A stretch of 28,410 bases of DNA from the IMG/VR virus record IMGVR_UViG_3300032288_000639, positions 1 through 28,410 of that record; one strand, written 5' to 3'. The notes under the pieces were generated by a model, which searched no databases, was not told the origin of the DNA, and was given only the letters and a program-made list of their open reading frames with translations. The translations under genes and the position numbers were made by a program. The stretch's first letter is position 1; each line of letters begins with the position of its first letter. Positions 22,164 through 28,410 of this stretch are shown one piece after another. This DNA comes from a virus.

Positions 22164-22406
22164 TTATTGATAATCGTTAAATTCGAAATACTCTCTTTGG
22201 TCGTCTAATCTTACAAATTTTGTATGCTTGATTGTACTTTTAGGTTGTTCTAATAATTCGGGACAATGTTTTAGCTTGTATTCTTTTAACTCTTTCCAAG
22301 CCTTTTGCATATTATTGTAATGCCTATCCCTACTAAATTCATTACTTTTATTGTAATTCCATTTAGCGGTTGTATAATCTAATTGTAGCTTTTCTAGTTG
22401 TGTCAT
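22164..22406 (-). CDS. Small protein of unknown function, 80 residues
   Basis: Helical N-terminal half (LEKLQLDYTTAKWNYNKSNEF), then WKELKEYKLKHCPELLEQPKS, and a short polar end. No motif is recognised. Its start overlaps the stop of the 45-residue ORF in TAATG, which supports translational coupling. Confidence 0.55.
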   Translation of the reverse strand: MTQLEKLQLDYTTAKWNYNKSNEFSRDRHYNNMQKAWKELKEYKLKHCPELLEQPKSTIKHTKFVRLDDQREYFEFNDYQ

Positions 22407-22543
22407 TATAATTCGTTTAATGATTTTGCGTAATCAATTACTGCTTTAATGGTAATTGCAACTGCGTTTTGTTTGTCTTCGAATCCCTCGTATTGATTAA
22501 TTAAGGAATTGATAAAGAATTGGAATTTTTCGGTTTGTGTCAT
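22406..22543 (-). CDS. Small helical peptide, 45 residues
   Basis: ATG 22543, TAA at 22406. MTQTEKFQFFINSLINQYEG then FEDKQNAVAITIKAVIDYAKSLNEL, two amphipathic helices. The overlap TAATG with the next gene supports it as a real part of the operon. Function unknown. Confidence 0.5.
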   Translation of the reverse strand: MTQTEKFQFFINSLINQYEGFEDKQNAVAITIKAVIDYAKSLNEL

Positions 22544-22553
22544 TTGTTTATTT

Positions 22554-22889
22554 TTAAAAGTTAAAGTCGTAAAATTTATATGGAGTATCCCTCATTACCC
22601 ATCTGCCTTTCCCCCAACCTTGATTTGATAATCTAATTGTATCTATTGGGTTTTGTTCGTTTGAAGTATATTCGTATTCTTGATTGTGATTATCTGCGTA
22701 ATGTCCGCAAAATCCCCCTGCGTAAAATTCGCTAGGTTGCTTAATTGGTTTTGTATCTAATGCTCTAACTTCTATCTTTGTTTTGCTAACCTGCCTTACT
22801 ACTTCGTAGGCTTGTACGTCTGTGTACATTCTATAACTAATGTACTTTTTTACAGGAAATTCAATTTGTGCGTTTGTTTGATTTTTCAT
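22554..22889 (-). CDS. Conserved phage protein of unknown function, 111 residues
   Basis: First gene behind the promoter region at 22920. MKNQTNAQIEFPVKKYISYR, a beta-like QAYEVVRQVSKTKIEVRALD (about 27-46), then EFYAGGFCGHYADNH (about 54-68) and a late GWGKGRWVMRDTPYKF. The YAGGF.GH.A and GKGRW motifs with an aromatic end are a form I recall in many phages; no biochemical role is known to me. Confidence 0.62.
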   Translation of the reverse strand: MKNQTNAQIEFPVKKYISYRMYTDVQAYEVVRQVSKTKIEVRALDTKPIKQPSEFYAGGFCGHYADNHNQEYEYTSNEQNPIDTIRLSNQGWGKGRWVMRDTPYKFYDFNF

Positions 22890-22919
22890 TGTTATAATTT
22901 TTGGTTTTTAATTATAACA

Positions 22920-22927
22920 CGAATATA
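22920..22927 (-). promoter_or_regulatory. Candidate promoter -7 box TATATTCG for the early operon
   Basis: TATATTCG differs from TAnnTTTG by one base and sits 31 bases before the ATG at 22889. The whole 172-bp intergenic region (22890-23061) holds this box, a repeat shared with 8793-8831 and a 36-bp palindrome, so it looks like a control region for the recombination and replication operon. Confidence 0.5.
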
Positions 22928-22970
22928 CAACATATAAACAGGTTATCCTAATATTAAGGGATAAATCTTC

Positions 22971-23009
22971 AAACAATATTATAAATGGTAATTAGGAAGG
23001 ATAAGCGGT
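22971..23009 (-). repeat. 39-bp intergenic repeat, copy B
   Basis: Ungapped match of 34 of 39 bases to 8793-8831. It lies 44-89 bases upstream of the -7 box at 22920, the same distance range as copy A from its -7 box. As in copy A, TTATCC-type motifs occur at both sides (GTTATCCT at 22942 and GGATAAGCGG at 23000). Confidence 0.6.
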
Positions 23010-23012
23010 AAA

Positions 23013-23048
23013 TTGTCCGAAAAATTGTCCGGACAAAAAATCGGACAA
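23013..23048. promoter_or_regulatory. 36-bp four-box palindrome (nested TTGTCC boxes), operator or bidirectional terminator
   Basis: The plus strand reads TTGTCCGA-AAAA-TTGTCC, then GGACAA-AAAA-TCGGACAA. The left 18 bases are the reverse complement of the right 18 in all box positions, the four-base A spacers aside. This gives two direct and two inverted copies of TTGTCC, each about 12 bases apart. It ends 13 bases below the HExxH gene stop. On the minus strand a stem followed by T runs would also suit termination. Confidence 0.6.
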
Positions 23049-23061
23049 GACAAAAAATTAG

Positions 23062-23331
23062 TTATTTGCTGCCGTCCTGTAATGGCAAGTGCTTACTATT
23101 ATCAACTTGCCTGTAACCTAAAGACCATAGCATTTTTGTAAGAGTAACACTTTTTTCTATGATTTGCTCTTCGCTATCTTCAGGATTTAACAAATGAAAA
23201 ATCTCGTGTATAATAATTTCCATTTTCTTGCGACCCTTTAATCTAGGGTCAATGTATATAATGCCATCGCTTTCGGCAATGCCGTGCGCCTGTTCTCTGC
23301 CAAGTTTTTTATATACTATTTTTATTTTCAC
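23062..23331 (-). CDS. Small HExxH metalloprotease-like protein
   Basis: 89 residues. IIHEIFHLLNPEDSEE (about 40-55) contains the zinc motif HEIFH, followed by acidic residues and a second helix with EKSVTLTKMLWSLGY; the zinc third ligand could be Glu or His there. The N-terminal part is beta-like (MKIKIVYKKLGREQAHGIAE, then GIIYIDPRLKG). Family size is minimal, similar to the catalytic core of ImmA/IrrE- or SprT-type proteases. The target might be a host or phage regulator, but this cannot be seen from the sequence. Confidence 0.65.
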   Translation of the reverse strand: MKIKIVYKKLGREQAHGIAESDGIIYIDPRLKGRKKMEIIIHEIFHLLNPEDSEEQIIEKSVTLTKMLWSLGYRQVDNSKHLPLQDGSK

Positions 23332-23513
23332 GCTTTCATTAATAATTCATCAGGTCTGTCCATTTCTAATAATTCAACCTTTTGACCGCCTCTAATCTGT
23401 GCTAAGATTCTTCTATACTCTGCTTCAATAGAATGTATTTCCTGCAGCTTGTTATTAAAATAATTCTCTTGCTCTAATAGTGTCCACTTGTTAAAACCTT
23501 TTGGCATTTTCAT
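23328..23513 (-). CDS. Small helical protein, 61 residues
   Basis: MKMPKGFNKWTLLEQENYFN then LQEIHSIEAEYRRILAQIRGG, a coiled-coil-like helix, with an acidic end MDRPDELLMKA. No recognised motif. It overlaps the HExxH gene by 4 bp and the 67-residue gene by 23 bp. Confidence 0.58.
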   Translation of the reverse strand: MKMPKGFNKWTLLEQENYFNNKLQEIHSIEAEYRRILAQIRGGQKVELLEMDRPDELLMKA

Positions 23514-23694
23514 TTTGTTTAGTTTTTATAATTTTCTTTAAATAAATAGCTAAATCTAGTGCTTCTTCATATGCGTGTTGTAACCAATCTTGCTCACTTA
23601 AATCAGTCCTATCCATTGTAGTTCCATATTCTTTTAACCCTTTATCTTCTCTTATTAAAAGGTCATCTATAATTGAATATAATATCCTGCTCAT
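23491..23694 (-). CDS. Small MazG-like helical protein, 67 residues
   Basis: KEYGTTMDRTDLSEQDWLQH (about 21-40) then AYEEALDLAIYLKKII (about 41-56). The EEALDLAIYLKK helix and the DRTDL..QDWLQHAYEEA arrangement fit small phage proteins related to MazG-type nucleotide pyrophosphohydrolases, though it has only part of the full helix bundle. Overlaps the exonuclease stop by one base. Confidence 0.62.
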   Translation of the reverse strand: MSRILYSIIDDLLIREDKGLKEYGTTMDRTDLSEQDWLQHAYEEALDLAIYLKKIIKTKQNENAKRF

Positions 23695-24428
23695 TATTTG
23701 TCAGTTTTAGAATGGTATTTATTACAAGTATTGCATTTGTATTGTATCCTAGTTAAGCCTGTCGCAGTAATTACCTTATTGTTTCTTATTAGGTCATCGC
23801 TTCCACATTCAGGACAACTGCCTCTATCGTGTCCAAATGCTACTCCATAATGTGTTTTAGGTTCTATATGCAAAGATAAAGCCTTGTGAACTTGCTCCAA
23901 TAATATTACATCTTTTTTGCAGTATTTAATCATCTTCTCCATTGCAACCTTATCCTTTTTTAAAAGAATGTCCTTCCATAAAGAATACTCTGTTTTAATC
24001 TTTTGCCCTAACCCTAGATAATCTGCAATATAATTAAGCCTGTTTGAATTAAACCTAAACTTTTGCCTAGCTACTTTTAATGTATCAATCGTTAAATACT
24101 TTGGGAACATATCTATTTTATGAAACAGGCATCTAGTTCTAATCCAAGCTAAATCAAATTTGTCGCCATTATGCCCTACTAGTTCCGTTGCAGTATTTGC
24201 TACTTCTATAAACTTTTGTAGCATTGCTTTGTCATTCTGCTTTGCATCCCATTGTAAAGCGTAAACTTCTTTTTCTTCTTCCCACTTATAACATATACAG
24301 ATGATTGCCCTCTCTTGTATAATGTTTGAATAGTCTATATTTTTTTTGTATCCTGCTTCCCAAAATAAACCGATATTAGGACTTGTCTCAATGTCAAAGA
24401 AAAGCCTTCTGCGTTTTGTTTTTAGCAT
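23694..24428 (-). CDS. DnaQ-like 3'-5' exonuclease with zinc ribbon
   Basis: 244 residues. The three DEDDy motifs are present: Exo I FFDIETSP (Asp12, Glu14), Exo II VGHNGDKFDLAWI (about 88-100), and Exo III YCKKDVILLEQV (Tyr at about 168, Asp at about 172). The C-terminal part (about 205-240) carries CPECGSDDL and CNTCNK, a four-Cys zinc ribbon. So it is likely an active exonuclease with a nucleic acid-binding tail, of the RNase H-like 'ribonuclease H_2' kind. It may serve DNA recombination with ERF or proofreading. One-base overlaps with both neighbours. Confidence 0.82.
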   Translation of the reverse strand: MLKTKRRRLFFDIETSPNIGLFWEAGYKKNIDYSNIIQERAIICICYKWEEEKEVYALQWDAKQNDKAMLQKFIEVANTATELVGHNGDKFDLAWIRTRCLFHKIDMFPKYLTIDTLKVARQKFRFNSNRLNYIADYLGLGQKIKTEYSLWKDILLKKDKVAMEKMIKYCKKDVILLEQVHKALSLHIEPKTHYGVAFGHDRGSCPECGSDDLIRNNKVITATGLTRIQYKCNTCNKYHSKTDK

Positions 24429-24886
24429 TATATTTGTTTGTAGTTAGTAATTCCATTTGTTTTAGTTGCTTTTAAAATCTGTTTTCTATGTCTGACTGAA
24501 TAAGAAACGTGCACCCAATCAGGATTATTGTCATTACCGAATTCCCATATTAATTGGTCAAATGGTAACTTATCTTTTATATAGTTAAATATATCTGCAT
24601 TACTAACTCCATAACTTGTACCATCCATATCTATATCAATAGCTTGTCCTAATGAGTGCTGCGATGTATTAGACCCACCTATTTTGGCATTTAATTCCTT
24701 TGACCTATACCCACTTGAAATTAAGATAGGTGTCCTAAAATTGGCTCTAATAGGCTCAAATATGTTTTCTGCTAATAGCTTTAAATTAGCTATATGTTCA
24801 GGTGGTGGCATATTAGGTATGCCATTACGTTTTGCCGATTCGCTACGAATTAACTCTGCTAGCGTAAGATGTTCAGAAATGACCAT
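24428..24886 (-). CDS. Endolysin, M15-type D-Ala-D-Ala carboxypeptidase-like
   Basis: 152 residues. The catalytic zinc motif SQHSLGQAIDID gives His77 and Asp84, the late DWVHVSYS gives His126, and Glu115 is the likely catalytic base: the M15A layout. The first part (HLTLAELIRSE) is the usual N-terminal start of these enzymes. It would cut peptide bridges of the host peptidoglycan at lysis. No signal peptide, so export depends on the holin. It overlaps the lipoprotein gene by 28 bp. Confidence 0.88.
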   Translation of the reverse strand: MVISEHLTLAELIRSESAKRNGIPNMPPPEHIANLKLLAENIFEPIRANFRTPILISSGYRSKELNAKIGGSNTSQHSLGQAIDIDMDGTSYGVSNADIFNYIKDKLPFDQLIWEFGNDNNPDWVHVSYSVRHRKQILKATKTNGITNYKQI

Positions 24887-25371
24887 AAAAATCTTTTAAT
24901 TAATATGAATCCAATTAAAATGCCTAATAATCCCCAAAATCGACCCCTCCACTTTTTGCTAGTGTTTATACTATCTTGCAAAGAAGTCTTGTAAAAACGC
25001 ACGGAATCAATCATTATGCCTAATCTTCTAGTGTCTACAATATAACCTGTATGAATTTGATGCACTTTAATAGTCTTTACTATTGTCTTAGGTGCTTCTT
25101 TAATGGTAATATACTCGGTGCCGTTAATTGTAATTGTATCTCTTTGATAGTTAGTAATGGTATCAACAAGTAATGTAGTGTCATTTTTAGTAATTATTGT
25201 TGTATCATTAGCACAAGGTCTTGTTTTCTCTAATTCTCTAAATACCCTTTCGCTACTTTGTACATCATTTAATACCCTGCGTTCTGCCTTCATTATTGGG
25301 TTACAAGACGAAATAAGTAATATGATTAAACATATTAAATAAATAATAAATATCTTACTTTTGTTTCCCAT
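24859..25371 (-). CDS. Unimolecular-spanin-like lipoprotein
   Basis: 170 residues. The N-terminus is a lipoprotein signal (KIFIIYLICLIILLISSC) with lipobox I-S-S-C, the modified Cys at 23. Then about 115 residues of Thr/Ile-rich, beta-like periplasmic sequence, and a C-terminal membrane helix at about 144-163 (FWGLLGILIGFILIKRFLW). An outer-membrane lipid anchor plus inner-membrane helix in one protein is the plan of a u-spanin, which joins the membranes at lysis. It stands between the holin-like gene and the endolysin, the expected place. No Rz/Rz1-type pair was seen. Confidence 0.68.
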   Translation of the reverse strand: MGNKSKIFIIYLICLIILLISSCNPIMKAERRVLNDVQSSERVFRELEKTRPCANDTTIITKNDTTLLVDTITNYQRDTITINGTEYITIKEAPKTIVKTIKVHQIHTGYIVDTRRLGIMIDSVRFYKTSLQDSINTSKKWRGRFWGLLGILIGFILIKRFLWSFLNILR

Positions 25372-25552
25372 ATCTAGTATCGTGTGGATTTAGATAGTTA
25401 ACAATTATAGGCAGGACTGATATAACTCCTGCGCTAATACATTCTTCTAATGTAATTAAATAAATATTTCCTTTAGAAATTATCATTGTAATAACTGCAG
25501 AAATAAATACTTTTATCCAACTACCATATAAACTATTTAGGAATTTCATCAT
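25355..25552 (-). CDS. Holin-like small membrane protein
   Basis: About 65 residues from ATG 25552 or 25549 (MKFLNSLYGSWIKVF); farther upstream starts would enter the previous gene. Two hydrophobic helices (about 12-27 and 36-53, SWIKVFISAVITMIISKG and GVISVLPIIVNYLN) and the terminal NPHDTRYGKQK. The FLNSLYGSWxKVF... and NPxDxRYGK pattern is one I recall as typical of holins in Bacteroidota phages. It overlaps both neighbours by about 20 bp, in the lysis operon just before the spanin gene. Confidence 0.68.
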   Translation of the reverse strand: MMKFLNSLYGSWIKVFISAVITMIISKGNIYLITLEECISAGVISVLPIIVNYLNPHDTRYGKQK

Positions 25553-25724
25553 CTTTAAACTTTTTAGTTGCATTGTAATAATAACGAATAGCAAAAATAC
25601 CTGAAACAATAGCAGTCAAACCTGCTACCAAAGTTACAAAAGGTTGTACCTGTGTTAGTGTTAAAGAAGCTGCAGTTAGACTGATGCCTGTATTAACTAA
25701 TGCTTGACTGCTATCTTGTGTCAT
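25533..25724 (-). CDS. Small membrane protein, possible second holin or antiholin
   Basis: 63 residues with an N-terminal polar start (MTQDSSQALVNTGISLTAASL) and one strong transmembrane helix at about 27-47 (PFVTLVAGLTAIVSGIFAI), ending in a charged tail RYYYNATKKFKDDEIPK. Could be a holin, an antiholin or another small lysis protein. It begins in the stop region of the 51-residue ORF (TAGATGA) and overlaps the holin-like gene. Confidence 0.58.
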   Translation of the reverse strand: MTQDSSQALVNTGISLTAASLTLTQVQPFVTLVAGLTAIVSGIFAIRYYYNATKKFKDDEIPK

Positions 25725-25880
25725 CTAATCTTCTTTTACTTCTGTTTGTAATTCTTGTTGTGGATTTTGCTCCTGCGCTAATTTACCCAAGAACTGCAAT
25801 AATGGTAAGCCATAAGCAGTTGGGATTGTGTTAATAAATTGCTCTAATTCTTTAACTTGTTGCTCGTTTAATGTAATCAT
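25725..25880 (-). CDS. Small helical protein, 51 residues
   Basis: ATG 25880, TAG 25725, coupled to the next gene by TAGATG. MITLNEQQVKELEQFINTIP then LPLLQFLGKLAQEQNPQQEL is an amphipathic two-helix form with a Gln/Glu-rich end. It is the first gene after the -7 box at 25899. Its use of TAG as a stop speaks against TAG recoding here. Confidence 0.55.
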   Translation of the reverse strand: MITLNEQQVKELEQFINTIPTAYGLPLLQFLGKLAQEQNPQQELQTEVKED

Positions 25881-25898
25881 ATTATTTTATTTTATTCA

Positions 25899-25906
25899 CA
25901 AATATA
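25899..25906 (-). promoter_or_regulatory. Promoter -7 box TATATTTG upstream of the lysis operon
   Basis: TATATTTG on the minus strand, exact to TAnnTTTG, 19 bases before the ATG at 25880, in a 54-bp gap with strong AT bias. No clear -33 TTTG can be seen. It would drive the 51-residue gene and the lysis genes. Confidence 0.5.
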
Positions 25907-25934
25907 CTTATTATCTAAATATGTTTATAATTTT

Positions 25935-26267
25935 TTAAGGATTCGTAAAAGGTAAAGGCAAAGAAATTATCGGTGGATTAACTTGATTCTCTATTTGAGC
26001 ATCTAAATTAAGGTCAATTTCTGCAACAGGAAGCAAATTATCTAACCATCCACAAACTTGTTCGTAGGTTAATTGGTCATAAGGAGTAAAATCTTCGCCA
26101 CTTGGTAAAGGGCAACTTGCAGTTCCATACCATCTTGCGTTATAAATCTTACCTTCAATTTCTACGTTGTATAGCCTGTCGGCGTGAATTGTTACAACAA
26201 CATCCTGTAAATTATCTTCAACTGGCTTACAATCCATTTCAGTTATTACCCAATACTTATTACTCAT
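25935..26267 (-). CDS. Tail-fibre-associated small protein (DUF7936-like)
   Basis: 110 residues. NLQDVVVTIHADRLYNVEIE, then KIYNARWYGTASCPLP, and FTPYDQLTYEQVCGWLDNLL: the order VVV.IH, Y.A..YGT..., P..Y..LT..QV..W is one I recall for small proteins next to phage tail fibre genes. A fibre assembly or capping role is an inference. It follows the homing endonuclease by 10 bp. Confidence 0.55.
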   Translation of the reverse strand: MSNKYWVITEMDCKPVEDNLQDVVVTIHADRLYNVEIEGKIYNARWYGTASCPLPSGEDFTPYDQLTYEQVCGWLDNLLPVAEIDLNLDAQIENQVNPPIISLPLPFTNP

Positions 26268-26277
26268 ATTATTTATT

Positions 26278-26979
26278 TTATTTATTTACATACTCCCATT
26301 TATAACCATAACTTTGATTGGTTTTGCCTTTTATATGGTAACAAATGTTTGCTTGATTAAATCCTAATTCTCTTTGTACTTGTCTTGCTGAATCCCATAT
26401 TTTTAAAATAGTTCCATCAATAGTTTTTTGATATAATGGATTTTTACGAGCATTACGCATATTAATCTTAGACTGTTCACTATGCTTGAAGTTTTTTAAT
26501 CTTTCCGCATTTATTATACAAGCTAATTTAAACTTTTCGCTATTTTTTAGACTATTTGATAGTTTAATTTTAGATTCTTCTTTATGCTTTCTTCCTGTAT
26601 GCCTTTCAGATATTCTTTTTCTATCTTCTTCAGTAAATATTCTTTTTTTATTTGATTGAGCAATTTTGCTTCTATGCTCTATTGATATTACTGCATTTTT
26701 AGTACCATCTCCACCATCAGTCATATTTACTAAACAACCATTATTTAAATCCTTGCGTCCATATAATGATATAAATTCTTTTTCTTTTAGCTTAGCATCA
26801 TCCCAAGACATATTATCAAATAGTATTTCTATTTCATAATCTGTATTTTTTGTAATATGTTTCCAATGTTTATTTCTACTTCTAATATCTTTTGCTCTAT
26901 AATAAGTAGAATCTGAACCTATGCCAATATAAAATGGCTCATTCTTGTCTAACCTTATATGTCTATAAACGTATGCCAT
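26278..26979 (-). CDS. GIY-YIG homing endonuclease (free-standing)
   Basis: 233 residues in three parts. The N-terminal GIY-YIG core (YVYRHIRLDKNEPFYIGIG, about 3-21) is followed by helices with NALKE-like EKEFISLYGRKDL (about 67-79) and TDGGDGT. NUMOD3-type repeats with HTGRKHKEESKIKLSNS (about 126-142) come next. A NUMOD1-like DNA-binding end is DGTILKIWDSARQVQRELGF. This is a selfish gene inserted right after the tail fibre gene. The close gaps (15 bp and 10 bp) on both sides suggest insertion into an existing operon. A TAAATTTG box lies just before its ATG. Confidence 0.85.
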   Translation of the reverse strand: MAYVYRHIRLDKNEPFYIGIGSDSTYYRAKDIRSRNKHWKHITKNTDYEIEILFDNMSWDDAKLKEKEFISLYGRKDLNNGCLVNMTDGGDGTKNAVISIEHRSKIAQSNKKRIFTEEDRKRISERHTGRKHKEESKIKLSNSLKNSEKFKLACIINAERLKNFKHSEQSKINMRNARKNPLYQKTIDGTILKIWDSARQVQRELGFNQANICYHIKGKTNQSYGYKWEYVNK

Positions 26980-26994
26980 AGTACAAATTTACCA

Positions 26995-28410
26995 TTATTT
27001 AGCCATAATCATTGCTTTTAATTCTTCTATTTGTGCTTGTTGTTCTTCTATTTTAGACATACACTCTTGTAATACTTTAATGGTAGCGTGATGCAAGTCA
27101 GCAGTATAAATTGCTTTTAATGGTTCATCATCACTTACAATTTCGTTTCCATCTTCATCTAATTTTGGCTTATTATCCCATCCATCAATATCAACAAATT
27201 CTGGTGCTACTGATTCAACTTGTTGAGCAATTACACCAATATTGTAATCATCGTGTGTTTGGTCTTTGTATTTAAATTTAACAATCTCAATAGCTTTAAA
27301 CTTATCCCAATAAGATTCTAAAGGAATAATATCTTTTTTAGTTCTTTCATCTGATAGATTTGTATCATTTGCTTGATAATTAGAAATACCACCATTTGAT
27401 TTTACTCCAAATCTTATAGTAGTTGAATCTAGTCCGTAGAACATCCAATTGTCACTGTTATTTGGACTTGCACCCGGATAATGAACAATAATACCATAAG
27501 GTTCAGAAGATGCTACATTTGAAAAATAAGTAGTCCAATTACCAGATGTATTTACTCTCATTTCGTGATAACCAGCAGAACTTGCATAGTTGCCACTTGA
27601 AGACATTTTAGTAAAACCACCCGATGTGATTCTCATTCGTTCGTTATCGTTAGTATAGAATAACATATCAGCATTTAGCTGATTAACAATGAAAAAATTT
27701 CCATTTGCACCTCCATATCCAAAATAACCCATATCGCCTGAACCATTTGCAAATTGAATATAGTTTCTACCTGCAGCAATAGATGTTTGTAAACGAAGGT
27801 TTTGTCCACCTGAAGCAGAACTTTGTAAATGCAATAAAGAACTTGGACTACTCGTTCCGATTCCAACTGAGCCACCATTTTCGCACATTAAAACATTATA
27901 ACTAAAGTTGTTTGTTCTAAATATAGCTTGTCCATTATTAGCTTCTACTCTAAAACCAAAAGCACCCGTTCCTCCTCCGCCTTTTATTGTTAATATATCT
28001 GCTGATAATGTTCCGTTGTTAGCATTAAATAAAGAACTACCTCCAGCAGTTACACTACTTGAGAATGTAGCAGCACCAGTAGAAGCAATTCTAAATCTTT
28101 CAGTAATTGTAGCTGTTGAGCCAGATGTACCTATTGGAGCATTTGAGAAAATTAACTCTCCATTATAATTATATAAACGACCTATACCCTCTACTGAATT
28201 AATATATTTAAGAAGATTACTCGCATCGTAATATCCATTTGAAATTAAACCTATACTTGTTGCATTTGACTGACCAAACAATGTACCTCCTTGACCACTT
28301 GCTCCAATATAAAGACTTACAAAAGCACCACCGCTTGTAATAATTGGACTAAATCCAACTCCTATGTTATTACTAAACGTAGCACTTGTACCACTTAAAG
28401 CACCAGTAAG
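26995..28410 (-). CDS. Tail fibre with C-terminal S74 chaperone (partial, N-terminus outside the window)
   Basis: The frame is open to the window edge, so the first visible residues (LTGALSGTSATFS...) are internal. The visible part is Gly/Ser/Asn-rich and repetitive (ATFSSSVTAGGSSLF and similar), a typical beta-helical or triple-spiral shaft. The last about 115 residues are the S74 intramolecular chaperone: LSDERTKKDIIPLES with the Ser/Lys dyad, FKYKD, NIGVIAQQVE, and a terminal coiled coil EEQQAQIEELKAMIMAK. After trimerisation the chaperone cuts itself off. This protein most likely sets host recognition. Confidence 0.88.
   Translation of the reverse strand, partial: LTGALSGTSATFSNNIGVGFSPIITSGGAFVSLYIGASGQGGTLFGQSNATSIGLISNGYYDASNLLKYINSVEGIGRLYNYNGELIFSNAPIGTSGSTATITERFRIASTGAATFSSSVTAGGSSLFNANNGTLSADILTIKGGGGTGAFGFRVEANNGQAIFRTNNFSYNVLMCENGGSVGIGTSSPSSLLHLQSSASGGQNLRLQTSIAAGRNYIQFANGSGDMGYFGYGGANGNFFIVNQLNADMLFYTNDNERMRITSGGFTKMSSSGNYASSAGYHEMRVNTSGNWTTYFSNVASSEPYGIIVHYPGASPNNSDNWMFYGLDSTTIRFGVKSNGGISNYQANDTNLSDERTKKDIIPLESYWDKFKAIEIVKFKYKDQTHDDYNIGVIAQQVESVAPEFVDIDGWDNKPKLDEDGNEIVSDDEPLKAIYTADLHHATIKVLQECMSKIEEQQAQIEELKAMIMAK

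Noticed and set aside
1-28410. Recoded stop codons, tRNA genes, CRISPR arrays and integrase attachment sites
   Set aside because: Genes such as the one ending at 25725 close with TAG in a normal position, no cloverleaf sequence or regular spacer-repeat array was seen, and no integrase gene is in the window to anchor an attachment site.

Overview
This window looks like part of the genome of a tailed, siphovirus-like phage (or prophage) of a Bacteroidota host, most likely a Flavobacterium-type bacterium. The DNA is AT-rich. Every credible gene lies on the minus strand, and most neighbours overlap by a few bases or are separated by very short gaps. Intergenic -7 boxes match the Bacteroidota promoter form TAnnTTTG. 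Many small proteins resemble families I know mainly from Bacteroidota phages. Transcription runs from high to low coordinates, so the functional order is read from 28410 down to 1. No tRNA, rRNA, CRISPR array, integrase or insertion sequence was seen.

Layout in transcription order. (1) 28410-25935: C-terminal part of a tail fibre with an S74 self-cleaving chaperone, a free-standing GIY-YIG homing endonuclease, and a small tail-fibre-associated protein. (2) 25880-24428: lysis cassette with small membrane proteins, a holin-like protein, a lipoprotein with a C-terminal membrane anchor that looks like a unimolecular spanin, and an M15 peptidase endolysin. (3) 24428-23062: DnaQ-like exonuclease, two small proteins and a small HExxH protein. 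(4) 22889-17536, starting behind a promoter region with a four-box palindrome: recombination and replication genes. These include an ERF annealing protein, several small proteins, a DnaA domain-IV-only protein, a winged-helix initiator whose gene carries three 22-bp iterons beside an AT-rich tract (a probable origin), a possible helicase-loader gene, a VRR-NUC nuclease and a sigma-factor-like protein. (5) 17539-14460: accessory genes for a CxxC membrane protein, a hexapeptide acyltransferase and two glycosyltransferases. (6) 14294-10345: HNH nuclease, ParB-like protein, adenine-type DNA methyltransferase, GNAT acetyltransferase and an IbrA/IbrB-like pair (PAPS-reductase fold plus ParB fold); this is a candidate DNA-modification or regulatory cluster. 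(7) 10340-8831: terminase small and large subunits. (8) 8719-1: structural genes. Tail genes come first (a tail-assembly chaperone pair with a likely -1 ribosomal frameshift, tail/baseplate proteins, tape measure), then the XkdF-like protease, a scaffold-like protein and the start of the major capsid gene, cut by the window edge.

The most notable features are the iteron origin inside the initiator gene, the U9 frameshift site, a 39-bp block shared by two distant intergenic regions, the 36-bp four-box palindrome, the PAPS-reductase/ParB/methyltransferase/GNAT cluster, and the placement of the tail genes before the head genes with no recognisable portal between terminase and capsid.

Functional assignments rest on motifs read by eye and on family knowledge; no database search was run.
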